From: Sphagnum compactum
Lineage: Eukaryota; Bryophyta; Sphagnopsida; Sphagnales
DNA length: 64,000 nt
Reading direction: 5' to 3'
Assembly: GCA_965153455.1 (NCBI GenBank)
Contig: OZ234496.1
Coordinates: 19,274,304 to 19,338,303, forward strand
The translations under genes were made by a program, and so were the position numbers. The notes beneath the pieces were generated by a model, which did no database searches, was not told the origin of the DNA, and saw only the letters and a program-made list of their open reading frames with translations. Shown piece by piece: positions 1 through 9,841 of this stretch. Position 1 is the stretch's first letter; every line of letters begins with the position of its first letter.

Positions 1-375
1 ATTTTGGGGCAGAGAAGGGGGCTGAAAAATCCCTTGGCAGAGGAAGAGGATGTGTTTTTGGTTCATCCTGAACTGGTGCATTGGTGGCTGGAGTGAACAT
101 TTGGGGATCATGTTAAATTCAAGACCCACAACATGTGCCGGAAAAGCATTTCTAGACATTTAAACTTCTACAATCAAGGAGCATCTGAAAGCGTGTGGAC
201 TGAGTCAAGTGAGAAGTCAGCAGAGAACATCAGCAGCAGCCCGCCTGAGAGGTGTTATTATAGGTGGAAGATGCAGGATGAAAGTGCACCAAAGTACAAT
301 GACAAAAGTGGAGACAAAGCAAACAATTCGTTGAACCAAGAGAGGAAGTCAACAAACCTCATCCGGTGTAGCTAA
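1..375 (+). pseudogene. Possible relic of an HSF-like DNA-binding domain
   Basis: One reading frame is open from base 1 to the stop at 373-375 except for a TGA at 94-96, at a place where TGG (Trp) would read through. Before the stop the frame contains VHPELVHWWLE (61-93) and after it KFKTHNMCRKSISRHLNFYN (115-174). The second stretch faintly resembles the recognition-helix end of heat-shock-factor domains (KHNN...FVRQLN.YGF). The rest is Ser/Lys-rich and has no recognisable domain. The 5' part lies outside the window. It could also be the last exon of an unrelated gene or plain chance; the HSF reading is weak and is an inference. Confidence 0.22.
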
Positions 376-694
376 TTTCTGTCGTCATTAGTGTACCCTC
401 GGCATTCGGCCAAACCAGAAACAATCGGTAAAGCAGTGGAAGAAGACGGCGAGAAACTTGCCATGTTCGCGTCGAGGGGTTTCTTGTCGAGAGGTGAACG
501 GGTCCCGTGCTTCGGGCCGGACGGGGTGGGATGGTCGGGATTGCTGCGGCTTAGGCATCGTGAAGTAGAACCGTGTCATGTTTTTTCTTAATTCAGTGGA
601 TATCGATTGTCTTTGCTCTCTGTTGTTCTCTTAATCCCAGTTGAAGTCGACGTTCTCTTGACAACTTTCCTTCTCAGAGAGGTTTTGTTCCAAT
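376..694 (+). promoter_or_regulatory. 5' flank and probable 5' UTR of kinase-PP2C copy 1
   Basis: The segment from about 555 (GTAGAACCGT, GTGGATATCGATTGTC, CTGTTGTTCTCTTAATC) matches the region just upstream of copies 2, 3 and 4 (for example 18666-18735). It is therefore part of the duplicated unit and probably holds the core promoter and 5' UTR. No clear TATA box was picked out. Confidence 0.45.
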
Positions 695-3001
695 ATGGAG
701 GCTTTAAGAGATCGATACAAGGAATGTCAAGAGTTTGCGAGGACCATAAGTTTGCAATGTAAAGATGTAAAGTTTAACAAATGCTTGAGCAGAGTCCTTG
801 CAAACAATTACTTGGCTTGCCTCGACGACCTGGACAAGTGTCTCTTGAGTGAGGGGGTTCTTTTAATAGATCCTGACGAAACAGTCTTGGCCGAGTTGTG
901 GCGTCTTCTTTTCTGTGGCCAGATGCTGTTGAAACGGTGGAGTGACAAGGATTGGTGGATATCGACGATCACCTCATCTGATTCCGCGTCGGTCAAAGAA
1001 CTGGTCCTCCTCCACCTGAGAGAGTTCCACTATTGCGTCAAGGTGTTGGGGGTGATTGCAAGCTCGGAAGCAATTCAAGGCACATTTGATGTACCACCAC
1101 TGGAGGACTCAAGTTTTTCGACAGATGTCGAGGAAGCCTACCAGCGTGACACCCTAAGCTTGGTAAGTTCTACAAATTGGTACTTATGGCGAAATTATTT
1201 CAACCGCCAGAATGTTAAGCTTGCACAACACCTGCTAAGAAAATTCGACAATTCCAATCATGAAACTTCACACTTGATAGACTACACTGATGTGCGTATT
1301 TTGACGGGAAGTCTCCTCGGAAAAGGCAGCTTTGGATCCGTGTTTAGGTGTGAATTCCTTGGACTGCCGGCGGCTGCCAAGGTAATCACTACCGCCGAAA
1401 CCGACGGGGCACTTAAGGAAGCACTTCTGTTTTCAACTTTTCTACACCCAAATGTGGTTCAGTTCATAGGGTACGCATCCCATGGAACTCAACATGTTAT
1501 TGTTTCGGAGCTCATGAGCACGGACTTACGGAGATACTTGGATGAGAAGAAGAAGAATGCTGGCCAAGGACCTCCTCTTCCATTGCTGGTAGCTATCGAT
1601 ATAATGTTACAGGTCGCAGAGGGCATGAAGTACCTGCATGGGAGAGGGGTGATGCACCGTGATCTGAAGTCAAATAATGTTCTCATAAATGTTGTGGAGA
1701 ATGAGGATGAGGGTATTTCCTCATCTGTGCAAGTTAAGCTCACAGACTTTGGCCTGTCAAAGTTGAAGCTGCATGACTCTAGGTTCACCACAAAGATGGT
1801 GGGTGCCACTCGCTGGAGGGCACCTGAGGTGTTCGAAGATGAGCAGAACCCAGAGAAATACACAAAGTCAGCAGATGTGTATAGTTTTGCAGTGATATTT
1901 ACTGAGGTCCTGACTGGGGAGACACCATTTTCTGACATAAAAAATATGGAGATTTTTAAGAGCGTTTGCAGTGGTGTGAGGCCTTCTTTACCTGATGAGG
2001 AGTATTGTCCTGCCTACCTATCTGCATTGATTCGCAAGTGTTGGGACACAGATCCCAAAGCCCGTCCTGATTTTCCTCAGATTTGTCAAGAGTTGGTGGC
2101 TTGCGAGTATATGCTAAAGCATTCATATCCATATATGCTGAAGCAAGCATATCCCTTTCACAGCCCTCTCTCTTCCAATGTCCATCCCTTGCCTTCCAAA
2201 CTTGGCACCTATGGATTTTCCAGATCGATAATGAGAATGCCTTGTATAGAGGATTTTCATCAGATAATGATCTCAGAGGCTTGTGGTCAGCCAATTGGGC
2301 TATTTGGCGTGTTTGATGGACACAATGGTTCACAAGCAGCAAAATATGTGCGGACACACCTCTTCCACAACTTGTTGATGAATCTAGATTTTGATAACAT
2401 CCAGTTAGCCATAACTAGGGCCTATCAGCAGACTGACAGAAATCTTCGGAGGCTACAGGTCAACAACTTCTGGAGTTCTGGGTCAACAGCTTGTACAGCT
2501 GTTTTGTTGCGAGAACGACTAATAATTGCCAATGTTGGTGATTCGAGGGCTGTGATTTGCAAAGGTGGCAATGCAGTGGCTCTGTCAACTGATCACAAAC
2601 CAAACCGAGCTGATGAACGACAACGAATTGAGGAGGCAGGAGGTGTTCTCATGTGTGACCACACTTGGATAGTAGGAGATCTTGTCAAGTTACCAGAAAC
2701 CAACATTTGGGCAGCATGTGCTGCTCAACTATCACGTGCGTTTGGGGACTCAAAGTTTAAGCCACACAAAGTCATCGCTGACCCTGAGATTGAGGAGGAT
2801 ACAATTGATGAGGGAGTTGATTTTCTGGTTCTAGCCACTGCTGGACTATGGAATGTGGTGTCAAACCAAGAGGCAGTGTCAATGGTACAATCCATTCCAG
2901 ATGCGAAGGAAGCTGCTCGTTTCCTCAAAGAGGAAGCCTTTCACAGAGGAAGTAATGACAATATCACTTGCATAGTTGTCCGTTTCCATCACAATGCTTG
3001 A
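695..3001 (+). CDS. HeLo/DUF1221-like - protein kinase - PP2C-like fusion protein (copy 1, intact)
   Basis: Intronless, 768 residues. Residues 1-125 look like a four-helix bundle and contain KDWW (85-88), a signature I associate with the DUF1221 N-terminal domain of plant MLKL-type kinases. The kinase domain spans about 200-470: glycine loop LGKGSFGSV (208-216), Lys229, HRDLKSNN (321-328), DFG (351-353), APEVF (377-381) and ARPDF near the end, so every catalytic motif is present. The PP2C-like domain spans about 505-765: ED (519-520), DGHNG (541-545), GDSRAV (615-620), STDHKP (631-636), SRAFGDS (680-686) and D755. The usual ASDGLWD is TAGLWN (715-720), so the metal-binding Asp is gone and phosphatase activity is doubtful. 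The start is the first ATG in frame and lines up with copies 2-4. Domain calls come from motifs; the executor role is inferred. This is the least degraded of four copies in the window. Confidence 0.93.
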   Translation: MEALRDRYKECQEFARTISLQCKDVKFNKCLSRVLANNYLACLDDLDKCLLSEGVLLIDPDETVLAELWRLLFCGQMLLKRWSDKDWWISTITSSDSASVKELVLLHLREFHYCVKVLGVIASSEAIQGTFDVPPLEDSSFSTDVEEAYQRDTLSLVSSTNWYLWRNYFNRQNVKLAQHLLRKFDNSNHETSHLIDYTDVRILTGSLLGKGSFGSVFRCEFLGLPAAAKVITTAETDGALKEALLFSTFLHPNVVQFIGYASHGTQHVIVSELMSTDLRRYLDEKKKNAGQGPPLPLLVAIDIMLQVAEGMKYLHGRGVMHRDLKSNNVLINVVENEDEGISSSVQVKLTDFGLSKLKLHDSRFTTKMVGATRWRAPEVFEDEQNPEKYTKSADVYSFAVIFTEVLTGETPFSDIKNMEIFKSVCSGVRPSLPDEEYCPAYLSALIRKCWDTDPKARPDFPQICQELVACEYMLKHSYPYMLKQAYPFHSPLSSNVHPLPSKLGTYGFSRSIMRMPCIEDFHQIMISEACGQPIGLFGVFDGHNGSQAAKYVRTHLFHNLLMNLDFDNIQLAITRAYQQTDRNLRRLQVNNFWSSGSTACTAVLLRERLIIANVGDSRAVICKGGNAVALSTDHKPNRADERQRIEEAGGVLMCDHTWIVGDLVKLPETNIWAACAAQLSRAFGDSKFKPHKVIADPEIEEDTIDEGVDFLVLATAGLWNVVSNQEAVSMVQSIPDAKEAARFLKEEAFHRGSNDNITCIVVRFHHNA

Positions 3002-3600
3002 GCGTTGGTCCATCTAGCTGTTTAGGAGGGCAGCAGAAATCAGGCAGTGTTAGTGATTGACAGTTGAATATCGGTGCTATGTGTCAACTCTGAAAAAATC
3101 TTTAGATTAGAGACACAACACAATTTCTTTCATTGACAAGATTCGGGCCTTTCGAAGCTTTTCTTTGTTGGGAGATGATGGAATATGGCAGGGCTGTGAA
3201 TTATTCTGGATATCATTCAGTTAGTTGACAGGATTAGAGATAGTACAGAACTTTATTCATCGGGATTTGCATCTATACTGCACCAACAATATGCACAATG
3301 TCACAATTGATTTCCTTCCCTTCTTCTTGTTTCATGTGAAATTGTACAAACAGGAAAGGCAAGGTTGCTTTGACAAAACTAGCTCTAAGGCTTTGAATGT
3401 CAATCTCCTTTTTTCCTTTATTAGATAATTTCTGACAGCTCCTTTTGTATAGGAGAAGGGCCTTCGTGATTTGACATCTGTGGCGGAGGCCAATAGGCCG
3501 AGGGAACAGGTTGAAAATCACAGAAGGGCATGTACTCAGGTCCTTTACCTCCATAAAGCAGAGCTGAGATTTATTCAATTTTTAGGAATAGTGACTGGCT
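3002..3600 (+). other. 3' flank of copy 1, conserved among the four copies
   Basis: The motif TTTAGGAGGGCAGCAGAAAT (3021-3040) and the following sequence recur behind copy 3 (21160 on) and, on the minus strand, behind copies 2 and 4. Around 3330-3420 all copies can be read as a short peptide resembling LFHVK...GCFDKTSSKALN, but with stops in some of them. This is 3' UTR or an old coding tail; no gene is claimed. Confidence 0.5.
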
Positions 3601-5834
3601 GGGTGGTACCTTCCGCTGGTCAGAAGATCCCAGTGTAGCCTGGCTGGTACCTTCCACTGCAGAAGATCCCATTGCTGAAAACAGGTTTCTTCAGGCTGGT
3701 AAGGGAGCTGAAAACACAAAGGAAAAATCCAGGCAGTGCTTTACGTTATGGAGGTGGGATGTAGTGGCTAACCTTCTATCGTAACTATTGATTTTCATAG
3801 GCATTTACTCCAATTTCCTCAAGATCCATAGAATCAATGCCTTCACCCAAATGATCTCGACCTGTATAGAATATTTGTCATAGAAAAGATGGCCCAAATT
3901 CCTCAGATTTCACCAAAAACAAAGATTGCACATTGTCAGAGTTTTCTGATAAGTTTGAGTAGGTAGCCAAGAATATAGAAGGAACATTATCTTCTTTTGC
4001 TTTCATATCATGTATACATGGTATGAAAGTAGCAAAACTAGAAAGTGAAAGAAACTTGCAACCTTGGCCCTGTTGCCAAGTTTACTAACACTGAAAGTAA
4101 CTGGAGGCGGGGCACCAAGTTTGCTTCTCTTGAATAGAAGGTTTGGGCACTAGTTTCCTCACAAGAAATTAAAATAGTGTAAATCATACCAGGGCCATGC
4201 CATTGTCTTTACATGCAAGTATTTCAACTAAAAGTGCAAACACACATCACAATTCAAGAATTGGATTAAGGTAATTGAAATGAAAAAGCAAAGATGATTC
4301 CTAAATTTTAATATAATGCATACAAGTTTGTCCAACATGATTTTATGTATCTTTTGATAGTCACTTTTAATTCGATTAAGTCAATGTATATATTGTCTAG
4401 TACTGAGTGTTTATTTAAAAACTATCATTTAAAAACCAAAGATCATGAAACGTATTACAAAATTAATGATATTTGTTTGTAAATTTATCATAAAATATCA
4501 TTCCAAATATAGAATTACAAAATTCTTGAACATATTGATAAATTTTATTTCATTCACACTAATTTCCAAAGAGTGCCTTTTAAAACTTCCCTATTTTCAA
4601 GAATTAACTATTTCGACAATGAAATATATGGAAATAAATTTAATAAAAAAATCATCAAACTTCACAAAAATTGTTGCCATAATAATAAATCCAAAAACAT
4701 CAATCTTTACCAAAATTTTCATCATAATAATGCACCAAATTTTGGATATGTGAAAGATCTTTTTCCCATTACAACTTTGGGGACATATCACAATCTTGAA
4801 ACATTTTGTCCATAAGAGCAAAGTTATCTATAGTTCATTAATATATTGTAGACCCAAGTGAATGTGTAGCCTTGCCTAAAGGCATGGCCCAATAAAGTTA
4901 GATTACCATGTCTTCTCTCTGGCCAAATCTACTAAGAAATTAACAAGCCTATCATTGCACACAATCTAGGAAATTGTTTTTTGCTATCAGCAGCTTCAAA
5001 TTTTGATGTTCATGTTCCTACGAGTAGCCAATCTAAGTTACTTCATTTCCTTCTTTTGCCAGCTAACTACACCCAATATAACCTTTTTTTCCTCTAGTAA
5101 ATCTCTAGGCACAAAAATTAGAAGCCACCCTTTCCACTCTTTATAAAATCCACAAAAAATGTTGCCAATGGTAGGGATGATACAAGTTGTTGCAAACTTA
5201 TGGCCAATTAGCAAAGATCAATTCATTTTTTTCACCATTTCATTGTCATTAATATTGCACAATATGATAGAGCCCAACTTTATAACGTACTTATGATAAA
5301 TATTTCAAAATCAATTGAATGCCTAATCCTTCCTTGAGGCAAAAGCAATTACAAATGAAGGGACACTAGAACCTCTTTCTACCATCCTATGAAATTTTAG
5401 TCAATTAAGGAAACCAAACCTTAAATGGACACTTTGAATGTGCTACCAAAAAACTGTGGCAGGTGTTGGATGAAAAATAATTCATTGAATTAGAAAATGA
5501 AAGTGCCCCAAAATCAAAGTGAAACGTACGTTTTTATTACATCCTAGAATTAACTACACATTTTCAATGTTTAGACACGAAGACACCTTTGGGGGCCCAT
5601 ACATAATGACATGGGTTTCTACTTATAATTTGGGCCCTCCCATACTAACTCATACTTAGCCTCTCCTAAATCAACAATACTTCTCTTGAACACAATAGAA
5701 GCACACAATTGAATCCAACATCTGGCTCTCTCAAAAGTAATGATGCTTGGCCTTAAATGTGAACATGCCATCGTGCAAAATGTGCAGCCAACTCCTCAAA
5801 ATGTGCTAACCTATGCTTTTAAAGTAATTGTCAA
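3601..5834. other. Gene-free AT-rich intergenic stretch
   Basis: There is no supported gene. A short degenerate tandem pair sits at 3596-3676 (GGTACCTTCC...AGAAGATCCCA twice). From 4300 to 4850 the sequence is very AT-rich and its ORFs are low in complexity. The rest shows nothing I can name. Confidence 0.6.
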
Positions 5835-6096
5835 TCTTATATATAAAGTCACTTGTTGCGTCCGTGCGTCTGTCCGTCTGTGACCACTGGACGCAGACTG
5901 TCTGCGACCAGTTATATCCGTCACTTTTCTCTGCGTCCAGTCACTCAAAAACCTGCCTGGCTCCATCTTATATATAATTACAAACATGGTGTCTGTGCGT
6001 CTGTCTGTCCGTTTTTACCTTTTCGAAGTTACCTTCCTTTACCTAATTTACCTAAGTTACTTTTTACTGAGCGGCAGTTAGGAAGTTACTGAGCGG

Positions 6097-6195
6097 CAGC
6101 AGGGGGGGGGGGGCAGCAGGGGTGGGGCGGGCCAGCAGGGGGGTGGGGGGCAGCACAGGTGGGGGGGGGCCAGCAGGGGGGGGACGGGCGGGAAA
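6097..6195 (+). repeat. G-run block, potential G-quadruplex
   Basis: About 95 bases contain many runs of 4-11 G separated by CAGCA, TGG or CC, in an imperfect GGCCAGCAGGGGGG unit. The complementary strand is correspondingly C-rich. It lies inside Helitron A. The Pro-rich ORFs on the minus strand here are products of composition. Confidence 0.75.
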
Positions 6196-6372
6196 GGACC
6201 GGACGGGGGAGTGAAGGGAGGTGTTTTTTTTTGTTTTTTGTTTTTTCGTTTTTTTTGGGTCCTCCCTCCTTTTCTTGGGGGTGGCTGGAGTGGCGTAGCC
6301 ACGGGTTACCAACCACTCGTTCATACATATTGCGATCTACATAGGTTTGGTACATGATAGGTAAAGCCCATG

Positions 6373-6451
6373 GGTGGGGGACATTCTCAAAATTTGAGGT
6401 TGGACTCAGCTATCACCTTGTCCTAGGCCCCTTATTTTGAGAATGCCCCCC
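6373..6451. repeat. Short inverted repeat ending in TTTTGAGAATGCCCCC
   Basis: GGGGGACATTCTCAAAAT is answered about 45 bases later by ATTTTGAGAATGCCCCCC, which makes a foldback of about 78 bases. A related foldback lies at 7530-7590. Either this is a small foldback element, or the two sites are the outer ends of one element of about 1.2 kb. Confidence 0.55.
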
Positions 6452-7529
6452 ATATGAATACGCAGAATACCTTCAACTCATTGGAGACCTTATCAAGAGC
6501 CCAGAAGATGTAAAACCCCTAATGCATTTTAGTGCGATAAAAAAATGTTCTAGTAGCTCAGAAAACACTTTTGAAATGTGGAATACGCTAACCAGAGTTA
6601 ACAAACCATATCCGTGTGGTGGAGAAAACCAAGAGATTGTGTGTATCCAAACTTAATGTACTACCTACCTGTAGGGCCCCTTCCACCTAGGAATCCGGTG
6701 ACATTGCAATGGCAACCTGCCATTCCTCCAGGGGGTAAAGTGCTCCACTGGGGCTTGTTCCAGAGCCGTTCCCAACTTTGACACACATCAAAAGCATGTT
6801 CTCTCCACTATCAGTTCGCATCTTATATATAAAGTGCCTTGTCCGTCTGTGACGGAGCTCGGGTTTCACGCGGACCGGGCCCGGCGCGCGCCTCGAGGTC
6901 CTGAAACCCAGCTCCTGAGGAAAAAACAGTAATAGCAACAGGAGAAGAGTAGCAGTCCCAAGGGCAAGTCCGGTCGACCGGGCCGGCAAGTCCGAGCGTC
7001 GAGGTCCTGACTGTCGAGGTCCTGTCCGTCCGTCGAGGTCCTGAAACCCAGATCGGGACCCGCCTGTCCGTCCGTCTGGTCGAGGTCCTGAAATCCAGAT
7101 CGTGAAGCCCGGCAGTTCTGTGCACGAAAACCCGGCAGTTCTAATATTATACGTTTGTAGCTCAGAGTTCTGGATGGGTGGTTATGAGTTGAGATATCAT
7201 GTATTTGTAGTTCCGTCCAATTAGGAGGAATGATTATGTGGATGAAATATTAATTTTTGTCCACTTTGAGTCTTGGATGGATTGATTATGAGGATGAAAT
7301 ATTTATGTATTCGTAAGTTCCGTCCAATTATGGGGTTCTTTGGGGTCTCCTTTGGACTCCCAGTTTTTTCCCAGTGTCGTGTCGTGCCTTGCAGGCACGG
7401 GAGCCCACTAGTTTCAACTGAAGCACAGAAGCTGGTTGTCTGTTCCCACATAGGAAGAAACATGAAAAGGTACCTGAATTGGACAACCGAACCCCTTACA
7501 TGTACAGTTGAGCCCCAATGTCAGGCATA

Positions 7530-7590
7530 CTCAAAATAAGGGCCTATGATGACAAGGTACAGCCCTTATTTTGAAAATGCCCCCACCCAA
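7530..7590. repeat. Short inverted repeat related to 6373-6451
   Basis: TCAAAATAAGGGC and GCCCTTATTTTGA form a 13-bp perfect stem around a loop of about 20 bases and are followed by AAATGCCCCCA. The GCCCTTATTTTGA-type end is shared with 6430-6450 and 59171-59189. Confidence 0.6.
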
Positions 7591-8504
7591 TCCCCCCACA
7601 ACTTTGTGTGCCTTACCCACCATAAAGCACAAGGTGAACATTATCATAAGCCTAAACATACATAGGTAATGACCAAAGTAGGAGTGGGATGGATCTTTCA
7701 CTTACTATTTAGGAGTGGTAGGGACCTTACCACATGTAAGTAGGCCTAAGATCCTTTGTGTTTTTAAATAGTAGGTTTAAGATCCTTTCTCTTCTAAAGG
7801 AGGGATATTCACAAATGTAAGGCGCCCTCCATATCCAATAGAAAATTTGTGTGAGTGCTTTATGCAAGAATATATGGAATCACTAGGTTTGATAATTGAT
7901 GCTAAGTTCAAAAAAGTTGATGCTATTGCACTTTCAAAATCAAATGCATCAAATTAAGCTACACCTCCATCTTCAAAATCAACTCATCAACAAACATATG
8001 TCCATTACCATGACAACACAATCCACTTGAATCTTCAAACAACAAGCTTAAACATCCATGATTGTACATTGTTCATAGTGCTAGTTGGCTACCGATGCCA
8101 TTTCATTTTATAAATTTGGCAAAATGATGTTAATTTTTCGCCTTTAAGTTCCTTTTGTTGACATGGCTACCCTTGACCAATGGGAAAATTTGGCTATAAA
8201 TTGGTCAATATTTGATATTATTCCACTAAATGTTAATTTTTATCATTCAAAATCCTTTATGATTTCTCTTTTCACCATTTCCACTACATTCATAGGTTTC
8301 TATGAATATTGTTTTATGATTTATGTTCGGGTCAATGGAATAAACTTAGAGGAAGAGAGAGAATATTAGGAGGAGCCAACAACGGACCCTTCATATAATA
8401 AAGTGAAGTGGGATTCACATAAATTTTAATTTGATGTAAGGTTTTCACCCAAAGTGATTTTTTGGTTTTTTTAATGAGCCTATACATATGATCCGAGCAT
8501 TACG
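7591..8504. other. Gene-free stretch
   Basis: AT-rich sequence without a supported gene. The short ORF at 8163-8369 shows no domain and no codon signal. Confidence 0.5.
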
Positions 8505-8706
8505 CAAAGAGATATTATACATAATGCAAAATATCCAGAATTTTCAGATCTATTTCATTCTGAGAGAAATAATTACTTGTTTATATATTTTGGTCTATTT
8601 ACAATCAAGGCACAAATTTTAAATACTCACAAAAGAACTTAGTACAATCATTCCATTCATTCATTTAGAAAAGGATTTCCTCACCTTGTTTCATTCAATA
8701 CCCATA
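8505..8706 (+). repeat. Left arm of a 0.2-kb inverted repeat
   Basis: The sequence AAAGAGATATTATACATAAT ... CAATACCCAT reappears as its reverse complement at 12416-12617 with few changes (for example TGTTTATATATTTTGGTCTA against TAGACCAAAATATATAAACA). The right arm stops exactly where Helitron B begins. It is probably part of an unclassified element copied twice. Confidence 0.8.
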
Positions 8707-9605
8707 CTTAAAACATTTTCCATCACTTTTTAGATCTCTATTCTTTTTTTCTTCTTGAATTTTTGAATTTTTTCTCATACTGTTTCAATACTTCAATTTG
8801 GAATTGTCTCATAGACTTACTCAATTTGGATCATTATATGCATGTGATTCAAATAATTTTACTCTCATATTTTGATTTCAAGGTCAAATTTCATATTTTT
8901 GTTCTAAATAGATGCAAATATCAATGTACAATGCAAGGTTTGTGGAGCATGTTTACGTGATCCAATATGTTTCTACCAAGAGCATCATATAACTACTTAT
9001 TATGAACATAAACCACCTTCAATCAAATTGATGCAAAGGCAATTAGTGATACGCATGAATGTAAGGGTGCCAAAAGAGCTGGCTCATTGTTCAATTTTGT
9101 TTTCCAAGTTGGAGTCCACCTTGTACACAAGTTGGAATGTACCTATCAAACTATTCAGGTGTTCCCAAATGCATTTTATAGTCATTCAAAACGCTCCCCG
9201 CCATTCTATATGGAGTATATGTGGTGGTCTAGTGTGTACCTGCGCATGATCAAGGCACCCAAAATATGCAGTATGCACCATAAATCAAACCAATGGTATG
9301 AACAGTTGTTCTGAAGGGGCTGGAGTGGCCAATTTGCAGCAATAGTGAATTGGCCAATATATGTTACGTATACAGGAAGGCCCTGTAATGTCACCCATCC
9401 CAATAATATTCACAGCTCAAAGTGGGGTTAACTTTAGAGTTCTTATCAAAATAGCTATATCTCATCCTATTGACTTGGGATTCATGCCCTTGCATATAGT
9501 AGATCATCATCAGCTGATCAATTAATGAAACAAATGAATTGATTTCAATGTGGATATTAGGTTTCATTTTGAATGAAAATATTGAATGGCATTGCATGCA
9601 AATTA

Positions 9606-9841
9606 ATTGAATTTGAATTGCATTGAAATCAATTCAATTCAATTCAATTCAGATTTAATTAATTGAATTCAAATTCCTAAATTGAATGGAATTCGAATTC
9701 AATTGAAATGAAATGAGATGCTAATTGAATTTGAATTGCATTGAAATCAATTCAATTCAATTCAATTCAGATTTAATTAATTGAATTCAAATTCCTAAAT
9801 TGAATGGAATTCGAATTCAATTGAAATGAAATGAGATGCAA
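9606..9841 (+). repeat. Two-copy tandem repeat, 118-bp unit
   Basis: Positions 9606-9723 and 9724-9841 are almost identical. Each unit is itself rich in AATTCAATTC/GAATTGAATT submotifs and so is partly self-complementary. The near identity points to a recent duplication. Confidence 0.85.

Larger units (their letters stand above)
5835..7411 (+). mobile_element. Non-autonomous Helitron A (composite)
   Basis: The 5' end TCTTATATATAAAGT (5835) follows an A, and the 3' end is a hairpin (CGTGCC 7383-7388, loop TTGCA, GGCACG 7394-7399) followed 12 bases later by CTAG (7408-7411) and then T. A|TC...hairpin...CTRR|T is the Helitron terminal rule. Two more TC-TTATATATAA starts, each after an A, lie inside at 5966 and 6821, so this looks like nested insertions or several alternative 5' ends. 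The first 120 bases and the 3' part match Helitron B at 11454-12417 in inverse orientation. Five copies of TCGAGGTCCTG lie between 6890 and 7090. No Rep/helicase ORF is present, so it needs an autonomous partner. The ORFs inside are chance readings of GC-rich repeats. Confidence 0.8.

Noticed and set aside
1489-1938. 149-codon minus-strand ORF inside copy 1, with similar ORFs opposite copies 3 and 4
   Set aside because: Antisense shadow of the kinase reading frame; its protein is not conserved independently of the sense strand.
6064-6355. Proline-rich ORFs on the minus strand
   Set aside because: They follow from G-runs of the Helitron block in all three frames; composition, not coding.
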